Source: an uncultured Brevundimonas sp.
Lineage (GTDB): Bacteria; Pseudomonadota; Alphaproteobacteria; Caulobacterales; Caulobacteraceae
DNA length: 27,535 nucleotides
Direction: 5' to 3'
Assembly: GCA_946481425.1 (NCBI GenBank)
Contig: CAMLNT010000011.1
Span: 1 to 27,535 of the forward strand
The notes beneath the pieces were generated by a model. That model did no database searches. It saw only the letters and a program-made list of their open reading frames with translations, and had not been told where the DNA came from. Position numbers and translations under genes: made by a program. This document shows, piece after piece, positions 15,750 to 23,479 of this stretch (its first letter is position 1; each line of letters opens with the position of its first letter).

Positions 15750-16382
15750 ATGCACAGGCTACTGTTGGGACTGGCCGCTATGGCGCTGACGGCCTGCGGA
15801 CCGGCCACGGAACCGGCCGCCGACGAGCCGGCCGCCGCGCCGGCCGACGCCGTCGCACCGAACGGCACGGGTCTGGCGCTCGCCGAGGCCCAGCGCGAGG
15901 GCTTCATCGCCCACGTCGCCCAGGACACCGAGAACTGCGAGCTCCCGGACGGTGTCGAGAGGGCCTCGGAAGTCGTTGATCTCGCGCCTGATGTCGGCGC
16001 CGTCATCGTCCAGTGCTCGACGGGAATGCGAGACAGCTGGAGCCAGTTGTTCATCGCCGAGCCGACGGAAGAGGGCGGTCACCCAATGGCCGTGCCGCTG
16101 ACCCAATACGACATCCAGGGCGACGGCGAATGGCGGGCCGAGTTCGCCAGCCCGAACCTCAGCTGGGACGCGGAGCGGCGCGAGTTCGTCTCCTCGATCG
16201 CCCAGGCCGCTACGGCCTGCGGAACCACGACCCGCTGGCGCTGGGACGGGGAAGCCCGCCGCATCGCCCTGGTCGAACAGACGACGATGGATTGCGAAGG
16301 TCTTGGCCCGGACGATCCCCGGCCCGAACCGCGCGTCGTCTGGCCGACCACGCCGCCCACGCCCGAGCCCGGTACGGCCTGA
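15750..16382 (+). CDS. DUF1176-like lipoprotein
   Basis: The 210-residue protein has a lipoprotein signal (MHRLLLGLAAMALTAC, lipobox LTAC, C16) followed by an Ala/Pro/Glu-rich linker. The C-terminal half carries CGTTTRWRWDGEARRIALVE, a later Cys in TMDC and a final VVWPT. This resembles the C-terminal part of DUF1176 proteins (C-G...RW-x-WDG...C...WPT). The N-terminal region around NCELPD and VQCSTGM has two further Cys. It probably sits in the periplasm, lipid-anchored. Function unknown. AGGGAGG nine bases upstream fixes the ATG. Confidence 0.78.
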   Translation: MHRLLLGLAAMALTACGPATEPAADEPAAAPADAVAPNGTGLALAEAQREGFIAHVAQDTENCELPDGVERASEVVDLAPDVGAVIVQCSTGMRDSWSQLFIAEPTEEGGHPMAVPLTQYDIQGDGEWRAEFASPNLSWDAERREFVSSIAQAATACGTTTRWRWDGEARRIALVEQTTMDCEGLGPDDPRPEPRVVWPTTPPTPEPGTA

Positions 16383-16444
16383 CGTCGCATTGCGTCGTTC
16401 TGTCAAAGGCGCATAGTCACCGTCTGGCAGAGGGAGGCTGCGCC

Positions 16445-17083
16445 ATGACAGCTACGTCGTCCGTTATCAGTCCCGGGCTGATCGCCCGCGTGAAGAACAT
16501 CCTCGTGTCCCCCGCGTCCGAGTGGGAGGTGATCAAGGCCGAGCCGAGCAGCATCCGGTCGCTGTTCACCGGCTATGCCATGATCCTGGCGGCCATCGGC
16601 CCGATCTGCACCCTGATCGGTGGGCAGATCTTCGGCTACGGCGCCCTTGGCGTTCACTGGCGCCCCGACCTGATGGGCGCCATCGCCGGCGCGATCGCCG
16701 GCTATGTGACGTCGCTGGCGGGCGTGTTCCTGCTGGGCCTCGCGATCGAACATCTCGCCCCGACTTTCGGCGGCGTGAAAGACCGCCTTTCGGGCATGAA
16801 GGTCGCGATCTACGCCTCGACGGCCGGATGGCTCGCCGGAGTGGTCGGCCTGGTTCCGGCCCTGTCGGTGCTGGGGCTTGTCGCCCTATACGGCCTTTAC
16901 CTGCTCTATCTGGGCCTGCCGCGCCTGATGGAATCGCCGCCGGAGCGGGCGGTGGTCTTCACGGTCGCCACGGTCGTGGTTGGCGTGATCGTCTTCGTGG
17001 TGGTCGGCTGGGTCACCCAGGAGGTCACGGGCATGTTTGGCGGCGGTCCAAGCGTCGGTGACGTCAATATCCGCTTCAGTTGA
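16445..17083 (+). CDS. Yip1-domain inner membrane protein
   Basis: The 212-residue protein has five hydrophobic segments and the typical bacterial Yip1 start: a short N-tail with RVKNILVSPASEWEVIKAEP, then a first membrane span (FTGYAMILAAIGPICTLIGG). YGLYLLYLGLPRLMESPPERA between spans four and five is the other family hallmark. Function in bacteria is unknown. GGGAGG precedes the ATG. It lies 62 bases after the DUF1176-like gene on the same strand and ends just before the convergent alr stop. Confidence 0.9.
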   Translation: MTATSSVISPGLIARVKNILVSPASEWEVIKAEPSSIRSLFTGYAMILAAIGPICTLIGGQIFGYGALGVHWRPDLMGAIAGAIAGYVTSLAGVFLLGLAIEHLAPTFGGVKDRLSGMKVAIYASTAGWLAGVVGLVPALSVLGLVALYGLYLLYLGLPRLMESPPERAVVFTVATVVVGVIVFVVVGWVTQEVTGMFGGGPSVGDVNIRFS

Positions 17084-17089
17084 CGCGGC

Positions 17090-18127
17090 TCAACCGACGT
17101 AGACGCGCGGGACCCGCGGGCTGACGGCCGTCAGCAGTTCGTAGGCGATCGTCCCGGCGTCGGTGGCCGCGTCGTCGATCGGACGATGGGGTCCGAAGAA
17201 TTCGACCAGATCGCCCGGGGCGACGCTCAGGCCGGTTACGTCGATGGCTGTGAGGTCCATGGAAATACGTCCCACGATGGGCCGCAGCTCGCCGCCGGCC
17301 CAGACCTGCCCGTGCGGGCTGGTGGAGCGCAGGACGCCGTCAGCGTAACCCACCGCGACGACGGCGACCGTCATGGGTTGGGTCGCGGAAAAGCCCCGCG
17401 CATAGCCGATGGTCTCCCCGGCCGGCACATCGCGGACCTGCAGCACCTCGGCCCGCAGGGCGGCGACGGGCTTGAGCCGGTCGTCCGGCCGTCCTTCGGG
17501 GCCGCCGCCGTACAGGCTTACGCCGGGGCGCAGGGCGTCGAAGCCGTAGTCGGACCCGAGGAAACAGCCGCCCGAGTTCGCGAAGGAGCGGATTGTGTCG
17601 GGATAGCGCCGGCTGACCAGCTCGAAGGCCGAGCGCTGGGCCGCGTTCATGGCGTCATAGGGGTCGTCCGCGCAGGCCAGGTGGCTGAGAACCATCGTCA
17701 GGCCGGGGAACGGCTCGGGCGCGTCCTCCGGGCGAACGCCCAGGCGGTTCATCCCGGTGTCGATATGCAGGGCGCTGGGTCCGCCGTCCGACCCCAGCCA
17801 GCGGCGGATCTGTTCCGGCGAACTCAGGACGGGACGGAGTTGTGCGGCTTGGAGCCGCAACACATCGTTCGGGCCGCAGCCATCCAGCACATAGATGTCC
17901 GGGCGCGATCCCAGCGTCTGACGGAGCGCCTCGCCCTCCGTCAGGCGCGCGACGAAGAAGGCCTCGGCCCCCTCCGTCATCAGCTTGCGAGCGACGGCGG
18001 CGGCGCCCAGTCCATAGGCGTCCGCCTTGACCACGGGATGCACCGGCGCGCCTCCGATGCGCGCGAGCGTGTGGAAGTTTGCCGAGAGGGCGTTCAGGTC
18101 GACGATCAGACGGGCCGGGGAGGGCAT
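17090..18127 (-). CDS. alr: Alanine racemase
   Basis: The PLP enzyme interconverts L- and D-alanine and supplies D-Ala for peptidoglycan. The 345-residue chain has the PLP-binding K34 in VVKADAYGLG, the RPGVSLYGG motif and the catalytic Tyr in VGYADG. ISMDLTAIDVT and a C-terminal GTIAYELLTAVSPRVPRVY complete the beta domain. It lies 36 bases downstream of the LOG-family gene on the same strand, and the two are probably one transcript. Whether it serves biosynthesis or catabolism cannot be told; no dadA is adjacent. Confidence 0.96.
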   Translation of the reverse strand: MPSPARLIVDLNALSANFHTLARIGGAPVHPVVKADAYGLGAAAVARKLMTEGAEAFFVARLTEGEALRQTLGSRPDIYVLDGCGPNDVLRLQAAQLRPVLSSPEQIRRWLGSDGGPSALHIDTGMNRLGVRPEDAPEPFPGLTMVLSHLACADDPYDAMNAAQRSAFELVSRRYPDTIRSFANSGGCFLGSDYGFDALRPGVSLYGGGPEGRPDDRLKPVAALRAEVLQVRDVPAGETIGYARGFSATQPMTVAVVAVGYADGVLRSTSPHGQVWAGGELRPIVGRISMDLTAIDVTGLSVAPGDLVEFFGPHRPIDDAATDAGTIAYELLTAVSPRVPRVYVG

Positions 18128-18163
18128 CGACGCCTTATGCCCGACGGCGTCGCGGAGACAAGT

Positions 18164-18730
18164 CTAGCGCCCGAACCACGTCTTCATCGATTGCATCAGG
18201 CTGGGCACGTCATCGACGACGATGAAGGTCTCCAGGAACCACTCGGGCGTCATGCCGGTCGAGACGTTGTTGTGGAACAGGGCGATCAGCGCGTCCCAGA
18301 AGCCTTCGGTGTTCACGAACCAGATCGGCTTGAGGTGCAGGCTCAGCCGCCGCCAGGACATCAGCTCGATCGCTTCTTCCAGCGTGCCGATGCCGCCCGG
18401 CAGGACCACGAACGCCTCCGATGCGTCGTACATCATGGCCTTGCGTTCATGCATGGTCTCGACGACCACCGTTTCGACCTCGTCCAGCAGACGCTCCTTG
18501 GCGCGCAGGAAGTCGGGCATGATGCCCAGCACCTGCCCGCCTGCCTCGTGCGCCGCGCGCGCCGAGGCGCCCATCAGGCCCACGCCGCCACCGCCGTAAA
18601 CCAGCCGCAGACCTTCATCGGCCAGCGCCTTGCCCAGTTCGCGCGCCGTCTCTTCAAAGACAGGCTTGTTGCCCATCGACGATCCGCAGAAGACGCAGAC
18701 GGAATGGAGTTCGGTGGGGGCTTCGGCCAA
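18164..18730 (-). CDS. LOG family protein (cytokinin-riboside phosphoribohydrolase-like)
   Basis: The 188-residue protein has the Rossmann-like LOG fold with VFCGSSMG, YGGGGVGLMGA, the MHERK motif and the nucleotide-binding PGGIGTLEE signature (family consensus PGGxGTxxE). Members cleave nucleoside 5'-monophosphates to free base and ribose 5-phosphate. In bacteria the true role is mostly nucleotide turnover, despite the plant-hormone name. It precedes alr in a likely two-gene operon. ATG 18730 gives the normal length. Confidence 0.93.
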   Translation of the reverse strand: MAEAPTELHSVCVFCGSSMGNKPVFEETARELGKALADEGLRLVYGGGGVGLMGASARAAHEAGGQVLGIMPDFLRAKERLLDEVETVVVETMHERKAMMYDASEAFVVLPGGIGTLEEAIELMSWRRLSLHLKPIWFVNTEGFWDALIALFHNNVSTGMTPEWFLETFIVVDDVPSLMQSMKTWFGR

Positions 18731-18775
18731 GGCGGGTTCCTGTCGAGTCGGGGCGTTTCATCCCGGGGCGAAAGG

Positions 18776-18792
18776 CTCTAGCAAAGGCGGAC
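18776..18792 (-). promoter_or_regulatory. Possible promoter -10 region of the LOG-alr operon
   Basis: Read on the minus strand, GCTAGAGC (18775-18782) matches the Caulobacter-type GCTANAWC -10 except at one position. TTAAGC lies 11 bases further upstream in the -35 place. It would give a leader of about 38 bases for the LOG gene. The 17-base core is almost identical to 15627-15643 upstream of radA. Confidence 0.4.
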
Positions 18793-18814
18793 GGCTTAAC
18801 CTAGCGGGCGCGTG

Positions 18815-19570
18815 ATGAGGCGACTGGCGACGATCCTGATGGCGGGCATGGCGATCGCCGCCTGCAGTGGCGAGGCGGCTGCGCCGACCGACGCTGCCGA
18901 CGACGCGCCCGCCTACGCGGCGCCGCCTGTGGCGACCCACGTCGCGGTCGAGGGCGGACGGGTCGTGGTCAATGGCCGTGCTGGCCCGGGCGAGCGGGTT
19001 CGCCTGATCGAGATGGATGGGGCCGCACACGGCGTGACGGCCGACGACTCCGGCGACTATGCGATCTCCCTGCCGGGCACCGCCCCCGCTGACCGGCTTT
19101 ACAACCTGAGTGTCGAACGGGCCGGCCAGTCTGTGTCCAGTGACGGCTGGCTGTTCTCGCCCGCAGCGGCGCCTGAGAGGGCCGTCATGCTTCGGGCGGG
19201 CGGCGCCTCGCTTCCGGTTGGACCGGCCCCGCTCCTGGCGGTGGTGGATATCGACAGCGGGGGCGGCATGGCTGCCTCTGGCCGCGCCGACGCGGACGAA
19301 GACGTGGCCCTGAGCATCGACGGCCGCACGGTGGCGCGCGTGCGAGCCGATGGAGAGGGCCGCTGGTTCGCCGTCCTGAGTGCGACAGCGCCCGCGGGCC
19401 CCCACCGCCTGGCCGCCGTCGCCGGCGACCGCCGCGAGGAGCGCACCGTCGAGGTGGCCTCGGTACGGCCTGCTGCGGCGATCGAACCGACGGCGATTGA
19501 GGGCGCCGTGCGCGTGGCCTGGGCCCTCCCGGGCGGCGGCTATCAGACAACTCTCATTTTGCTGCCCTGA
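18815..19570 (+). CDS. Lipoprotein with bacterial Ig-like repeats
   Basis: The 251-residue protein has a lipoprotein signal (MRRLATILMAGMAIAACSGE, lipobox IAAC). Two Ig-like beta-sandwich repeats are visible. One is at about 45-90 (VVVNGRAGPGERVRLIE...VTADDSGDYAISLPG) and a second at about 150-190 (MAASGRADADEDVALSIDG...RADGEGRWFAVL). The pattern G-R-A-x-x-G/D-E-x-V...A-D-x-x-G-x-W resembles Ig-like modules found in LysM proteins of alphaproteobacteria, though no LysM is seen. GTG at 18812 is an alternative start. It lies 67 bases upstream of an L,D-transpeptidase gene, suggesting a joint role at the peptidoglycan. Exact function unknown. Confidence 0.75.
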   Translation: MRRLATILMAGMAIAACSGEAAAPTDAADDAPAYAAPPVATHVAVEGGRVVVNGRAGPGERVRLIEMDGAAHGVTADDSGDYAISLPGTAPADRLYNLSVERAGQSVSSDGWLFSPAAAPERAVMLRAGGASLPVGPAPLLAVVDIDSGGGMAASGRADADEDVALSIDGRTVARVRADGEGRWFAVLSATAPAGPHRLAAVAGDRREERTVEVASVRPAAAIEPTAIEGAVRVAWALPGGGYQTTLILLP

Positions 19571-19637
19571 CTGCCGCAACCGGAACGCTGGAGCCGGCCC
19601 GAGCATTCTCAGGGCTCAGCTGTCCCGGAGTTCGTTG

Positions 19638-20684
19638 ATGAAATCGGCCGCCGCCGTCCTGACCGTCGCCTTGGCCCTGCCCGCTGTGGCCTGCAGCGAC
19701 CCGGAGCCCCGGACGCCGCCGGCCGCGCCGCCCCCCGTGGAGGCTGAAAGGCCGCCGGCCACAGGCTCGGTGACGCCTCAGCAGATCAATGACGCGACCT
19801 TCGCGCCGCCCGCTGCGACGGATGCGGAACAGACCGTGTCGGCCACGGTCGCACGCGTTCAGGTGATGCTGGACCGGGCTGGCTTCTCGCCGGGCGTCAC
19901 GGATGGCCGGTTCGGCGAAAATGTCCGTCAGGCCATCGCCGAATATCAGCGTCAGAACGATCTGCCGGTCGACGGTCAGCTGACCCAGGGGCTGTTCGAC
20001 CACCTCATGACCGGGGCCTCGGCCGATGTGGTCTCCCGTTACGTCCTGACCGAGGAGGATGTGGCGGGTCCGTTCACACCGATGATCCCTCGAGACCTGG
20101 CGGATCAGGCCGAGCTCGAGACGCTCGGCTACCGCTCGGCATCCGAGCTTCTCGCCGAGCGCTTCCATATGGACGAGCAGTTCCTGCGCGCTCTGAACCC
20201 CAACGCCGACTTCGCGAGGGCCGGGACCGAAATCTATATCACCAATCCACGTCGCCAGCCGATCCAGGGCGAGGTGGCGCGTATCGAGGTGGACGCAGAA
20301 GAGAAGGCCGTGCGCGCCTATGCAGAGGACGGGACCTTGCTGGCCTTCTATCCGGCGACGATCGGATCCAGCGAAAACCCCAGCCCGGACGGCGCCATGA
20401 CCGTCAACGGCGTGGCGCGCAACCCGACCTACACCTACGATCCGTCGCGCGTGGACTACGCCAACGACACCATCAATCGTCGTCTGGTGATCGCGGCTGG
20501 TCCAAACAATCCCGTGGGCGCCATCTGGATCGACCTGTCGCGCGACACCTACGGCATCCACGGCACGCCCAATCCCGACATCGTCGGCAAGAACGCCTCG
20601 AACGGCTGCGTTCGCCTCACGAACTGGGATGTCGCGCATCTGGCCGCCGCGGTCCGGCCAGGCGTCGAGGTGGAGTTCGTCTAG
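19638..20684 (+). CDS. L,D-transpeptidase with peptidoglycan-binding domain
   Basis: The 348-residue exported protein has a signal peptide ending LPAVAC (possibly a lipoprotein, though -3 is Ala) and a Pro-rich linker. A PG_binding_1 domain lies at about 68-120 (VMLDRAGFSPGVTDGRFGENV). A LysM-like stretch (FHMDEQFLRALNPNADF) precedes a C-terminal YkuD domain. The catalytic signature is HGTPNPD, then SNGCVRLTNWD, with the nucleophilic Cys in SNGC. It makes 3-3 cross-links or attaches partners to peptidoglycan. GGAG seven bases before the ATG fixes the start. The TAG stop shares CTAG with the convergent HIT gene. Confidence 0.93.
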   Translation: MKSAAAVLTVALALPAVACSDPEPRTPPAAPPPVEAERPPATGSVTPQQINDATFAPPAATDAEQTVSATVARVQVMLDRAGFSPGVTDGRFGENVRQAIAEYQRQNDLPVDGQLTQGLFDHLMTGASADVVSRYVLTEEDVAGPFTPMIPRDLADQAELETLGYRSASELLAERFHMDEQFLRALNPNADFARAGTEIYITNPRRQPIQGEVARIEVDAEEKAVRAYAEDGTLLAFYPATIGSSENPSPDGAMTVNGVARNPTYTYDPSRVDYANDTINRRLVIAAGPNNPVGAIWIDLSRDTYGIHGTPNPDIVGKNASNGCVRLTNWDVAHLAAAVRPGVEVEFV

Positions 20685-21115
20685 AGCGCCGCCGCGATCT
20701 TTGCGGCGGTCGCCTTCAGTTCTTCCGTGTCCGCCATCCCGCCTTCGCCGTGCCCCTTGAGCGACCGGCCGGACCAACGCGGGATCACGTGGACGTGCAG
20801 GTGAAAGACGGTCTGGCCGCCGGCCGCGCCGTTGAACTGCATGATCGAGACACCGTCGCAGCCCAGCGCCTTTGGGACAGCGCGGGCGATGTTCTGGACG
20901 GTCAGCATTACGTCCTGAAGGGCCTCCGGCTCGACCTCCAGCAGGTTGCGGGCCTGAGAGTTCCTGGACATCACCAGGACATGGCCTTCCGATTGCGGGA
21001 AGACGTCCATGAAGGCGAGGACCCGCTCATCCTCGTAAACAGTGACGTTCGGAATCTCTCCGCGCAGGATCTTGGCGAAGATGTTGTCGGGATCGTAGGC
21101 GCCAGTGAGGCTCAT
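20681..21115 (-). CDS. HIT family nucleotide hydrolase
   Basis: The 144-residue protein has the HIT fold: IFAKILRGEIP at the N-terminus, EGHVLVMSR in the middle and the catalytic triad motif HLHVHVIPRW near residue 104. The central His attacks the alpha phosphate of AMP-linked substrates, so it is probably a purine nucleoside phosphoramidase or dinucleotide hydrolase. It ends WSGRSLKGHGEGGMADTEEL, common in alphaproteobacterial HIT proteins. It is divergent from the DUF4287 gene, with only 37 bases between start codons. Confidence 0.93.
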   Translation of the reverse strand: MSLTGAYDPDNIFAKILRGEIPNVTVYEDERVLAFMDVFPQSEGHVLVMSRNSQARNLLEVEPEALQDVMLTVQNIARAVPKALGCDGVSIMQFNGAAGGQTVFHLHVHVIPRWSGRSLKGHGEGGMADTEELKATAAKIAAAL

Positions 21116-21152
21116 GCTATCGTCCAGTCAGGGTTCAGGGGAGGTTTCGCCG

Positions 21153-21749
21153 ATGGCGGGTGGCGCTGACAAGGCCGTGGCCGGCATGACCGAACGCCAG
21201 AAGAAATGGTTCGCGACCGTCCAGGCCAATTTCGAGGCCCAGACCGGCAAGGCGATGGCTGAATGGCTCGAGATCCTCAAGGCCTGCCCCGAAACCACGT
21301 CTGGCAAGCAGGCTGCCTGGCTGAAGGCCAACTACGGCGTGGGCGTGAACCACGCGGCCTATATCCTGTCGTGCGCCGACACGTCCGGCGAGCCGGGGTG
21401 GGACGACCCGGAAGGCCTGCGCGCCCAACTCTGGAAGGACCCCGCTTCCGAGGCGATCCTTGCCCGAATCGAGGCGCTTGCGGCCTCGACGGAAGGCGTC
21501 GTAACCGGCCAGCGCAAGGCCTTCTCCAGCTTCTCACGCCATGTCCAGTTCGCGGCGGCCCGCCCGCTCAAGGGCGGAGGTGCCTTGCTCGGCTTCAAGC
21601 TGGACCCGGAAGCATCCACCCGCCTGTCCGCCCCGACCCGCCGAGAAAGCTGGTCCGAGCGTCTGACCGCGGTCGTGGAACTGAGTGCGGCGGATCAGGT
21701 GGACGCCGAGATCGAACGCCTGTTCGTCGCCGCTGCCGGCCGCGGCTAG
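21153..21749 (+). CDS. DUF4287/DUF5655 protein
   Basis: The 198-residue soluble protein has an N-terminal DUF4287 domain (TERQKKWFATVQANFEAQTGK...EWLEILKA...WLKANYGVGVNHAAYI). The C-terminal half is DUF5655-like (FSRHVQFAAARPLKGGGALLGFKLDP), a nuclease-related fold without proven activity here. GGGGAGG eight bases upstream marks ATG 21153; an in-frame ATG at 21105 would overlap the HIT gene start. No catalytic residues can be assigned. The next gene follows after 40 bases on the same strand. Confidence 0.82.
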   Translation: MAGGADKAVAGMTERQKKWFATVQANFEAQTGKAMAEWLEILKACPETTSGKQAAWLKANYGVGVNHAAYILSCADTSGEPGWDDPEGLRAQLWKDPASEAILARIEALAASTEGVVTGQRKAFSSFSRHVQFAAARPLKGGGALLGFKLDPEASTRLSAPTRRESWSERLTAVVELSAADQVDAEIERLFVAAAGRG

Positions 21750-21789
21750 GCGTCTGGCCCTCGGGCGCGAATTTGCGGATAAGGACGCC

Positions 21790-22185
21790 ATGAACGCGCG
21801 CATCGATTGGCCGGAGCTGTTTTTCTCGTCCTCGGGACGGGTCGGCCGGCTTCCCTTCCTCCTCGCGGCCGTCAGCCTGGTGGTGATGCTGGCTCTTTAT
21901 CAGTCGGCGCTGGGTGACAACGTCTTCACCGGCGTCTTCGCCTATCCGCTGCTGTTCTTCTCGGCCGCCTGCGTCCTGTCCAAACGTCTGCACGACCGGG
22001 GCCGATCGGGCTGGTGGACGGCGGTGATCCTGTTCGCCTTCATCATGGTCTGGCCGCACCCGGAGGGCGTCCTCGACATGCTGGGCGTGCTGGTTGTGTT
22101 CTGGGCCATCGTCGAGCTGGGTCTGATGCCGTCCGAGCAGGGCGCCAACCGCTTTGGTCCCAACCCCATGCGCGCGCTGATCTAG
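21790..22185 (+). CDS. DUF805 membrane protein
   Basis: The 131-residue protein starts with the DUF805 pattern [18 protein letters not shown] and carries [12 protein letters not shown] between membrane segments, the family signature. Four hydrophobic spans are visible. The C-terminus ([13 protein letters not shown]) matches the usual G-x-N-x-F/Y-G-P-x-P end. Function is unknown. AAGGA precedes the ATG. Its TAG stop lies within CTAG shared with lipB on the other strand. Confidence 0.92.
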   Translation: MNARIDWPELFFSSSGRVGRLPFLLAAVSLVVMLALYQSALGDNVFTGVFAYPLLFFSAACVLSKRLHDRGRSGWWTAVILFAFIMVWPHPEGVLDMLGVLVVFWAIVELGLMPSEQGANRFGPNPMRALI

Positions 22186-22883
22186 AGCGGCGGCTCCTCC
22201 GGCTCGGCCGGTCCGAAGTTCGCCTCGAACGCCGCCCGCAGCGCCGCGTCGGCTTCGTCCATCGTCACCGGCCTGCCGAGGTCCACGAGACTGGTGACGC
22301 CGTGCTCGCGGATGCCGCACGGCACAATGCCGGAGAAGTGGCTGAGGTCCGGCTCGACGTTCAGGCTGATGCCGTGAAAGCTGACCCAGCGCCGGATCTT
22401 CACCCCAATGGCGGCGATCTTGTCTTCGCGAACATGGCCGTGGTCGCGGCGCTCGACCCAGACCCCGACGCGCCCTTCGCGCGGTCCGGAATCAACATTG
22501 AACGCTGTCAGGGCGTCTACAATCCACGCCTCCAGCCCACGCACGAACCGTCGCACATCGCGGCCGCGCCGGTTCAGGTCCAGCATCACATAGGCCACGC
22601 GCTGGCCCGGCCCGTGATAGGTGAACTGCCCGCCTCGACCCGTCTCGAACACGGGGATGTCGCCCGGCGCCAGCAGATCCTCGGCTTTGGCGGAGACGCC
22701 CGATGTGTAGAGAGGCGGATGCTCCAGCAGCCAGATCAGCTCGCCCGCCCGGCCCTCGGCGATCGCAGCGGCGCGCGCTTCCATGGCCGCCACGGCCTCG
22801 GGGTAGGGGACCAGCCCCCGCGAAACCGCCCAGCCCGCCGGTAGACCGTCGTCGCGCCTGAGAATGTCGAGGCTGTCGCTCAT
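22182..22883 (-). CDS. lipB: Octanoyl-[acyl-carrier-protein]-protein N-octanoyltransferase
   Basis: LipB moves octanoate from ACP to the lipoyl domains of 2-oxoacid dehydrogenases, the first step of lipoate synthesis. The 233-residue chain has [24 protein letters not shown] and [11 protein letters not shown]. The catalytic Lys lies in [10 protein letters not shown] and the catalytic Cys in GIVPCGI. ATG 22883 gives the usual family length. An in-frame reading to 23243 crosses the opposite-strand FliN-like gene and is not believed. lipA is not adjacent. Confidence 0.95.
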   Translation of the reverse strand: MSDSLDILRRDDGLPAGWAVSRGLVPYPEAVAAMEARAAAIAEGRAGELIWLLEHPPLYTSGVSAKAEDLLAPGDIPVFETGRGGQFTYHGPGQRVAYVMLDLNRRGRDVRRFVRGLEAWIVDALTAFNVDSGPREGRVGVWVERRDHGHVREDKIAAIGVKIRRWVSFHGISLNVEPDLSHFSGIVPCGIREHGVTSLVDLGRPVTMDEADAALRAAFEANFGPAEPEEPPL

Positions 22884-22927
22884 GGCGCGCAATTGGCCTT
22901 TCAAAACCACCGCCGCAAGCCGCCGGC

Positions 22928-22942
22928 TTAACGCGTCGTCAA
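22928..22942. promoter_or_regulatory. Possible CtrA-type site between lipB and the FliN-like gene
   Basis: TTAA-N7-TCAA matches the alphaproteobacterial CtrA box TTAA-N7-TTAA with one mismatch. It lies about 50 bases before the FliN-like gene start. CtrA drives flagellar genes in Caulobacter, which fits, but one degenerate match is weak evidence. Confidence 0.25.
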
Positions 22943-22989
22943 GCATGACGGGCCAAAGGTGACCTGCAGTTCGTGTTCGAGGGGTCCGG

Positions 22990-23274
22990 GTGTCGCAAAC
23001 GCTCCCATTCGCCAAGGGGGTCAGCCAGCAGGTTTCGGCCGTGAAGGTCGAGATTTCGGTGGTGCTCGGGCGTTCCAGCATTCCGATGCAGCATCTGCTG
23101 CGCATGGGCCGCGGCGCCGTGATTGCGCTCGACGCCCAGGAAGGCGACGAAGTCTGGATTCTCGCCAACAACCATCCGGTGGCGCGCGGTGAGATCTCGA
23201 TCTCGGACGACCGCATCGCGATCGTCGTGACTGGCCCGGCCAACGTCTATGACTACATGGCGGGCGCTGCGTAG
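22990..23274 (+). CDS. Orphan FliN-like flagellar motor switch (SpoA domain) protein
   Basis: The 94-residue protein is almost entirely a SpoA domain: [23 protein letters not shown], then [26 protein letters not shown]. This is the pattern of FliN and the FliM C-terminus in the flagellar C-ring. GAGGGG about five bases before GTG 22990 supports the start. No other flagellar gene is nearby, so this may be a displaced fliN or a second FliN-type protein. The N-terminal acidic extension of some FliN proteins is missing. Confidence 0.85.
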   Translation: MSQTLPFAKGVSQQVSAVKVEISVVLGRSSIPMQHLLRMGRGAVIALDAQEGDEVWILANNHPVARGEISISDDRIAIVVTGPANVYDYMAGAA

Positions 23275-23337
23275 ATTTCCGCGCGGCCCTATTGCCCCCC
23301 CGCACCGCCTCCGCTATTCCCCCGCGCTCCGATGCGA

Positions 23338-23424
23338 GCGGTCGTGGCGGAATTGGTAGACGCGCAGCGTTGAGGTCGCTGTTCCCTAACCGGAGTGGAA
23401 GTTCGAGTCTTCTCGACCGCACCA
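23338..23424 (+). tRNA. tRNA-Leu(GAG)
   Basis: A class II cloverleaf is present. Acceptor GCGGTCG (23338-23344) pairs with CGACCGC (23414-23420). The D arm contains AATTGGTAGACGC. Anticodon stem CAGCG/CGCTG encloses loop TTGAGGT with anticodon GAG at 23372-23374. A long variable arm and the T-loop GTTCGAGTC follow. The 3' CCA is encoded (23422-23424). It reads CUC and CUU codons. Confidence 0.97.
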
Positions 23425-23479
23425 TCGAGAATCGGCGATTGATCCGTTGATCGCCCGGTAGCCAAGGAGGGAGGCGAGC

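Noticed and set aside
17186..18781. Plus-strand open frame of 531 codons opposite alr and the LOG gene
   Set aside because: Antisense to two well-conserved genes, no domain seen.
22884..23243. N-terminal extension of lipB to 23243
   Set aside because: It runs through the opposite-strand FliN-like gene and has no similarity to LipB.
23425..23479. M-box magnesium riboswitch before mgtE
   Set aside because: Only 55 bases lie between the tRNA and the mgtE start, too few for an M-box, and no matching fold is visible.
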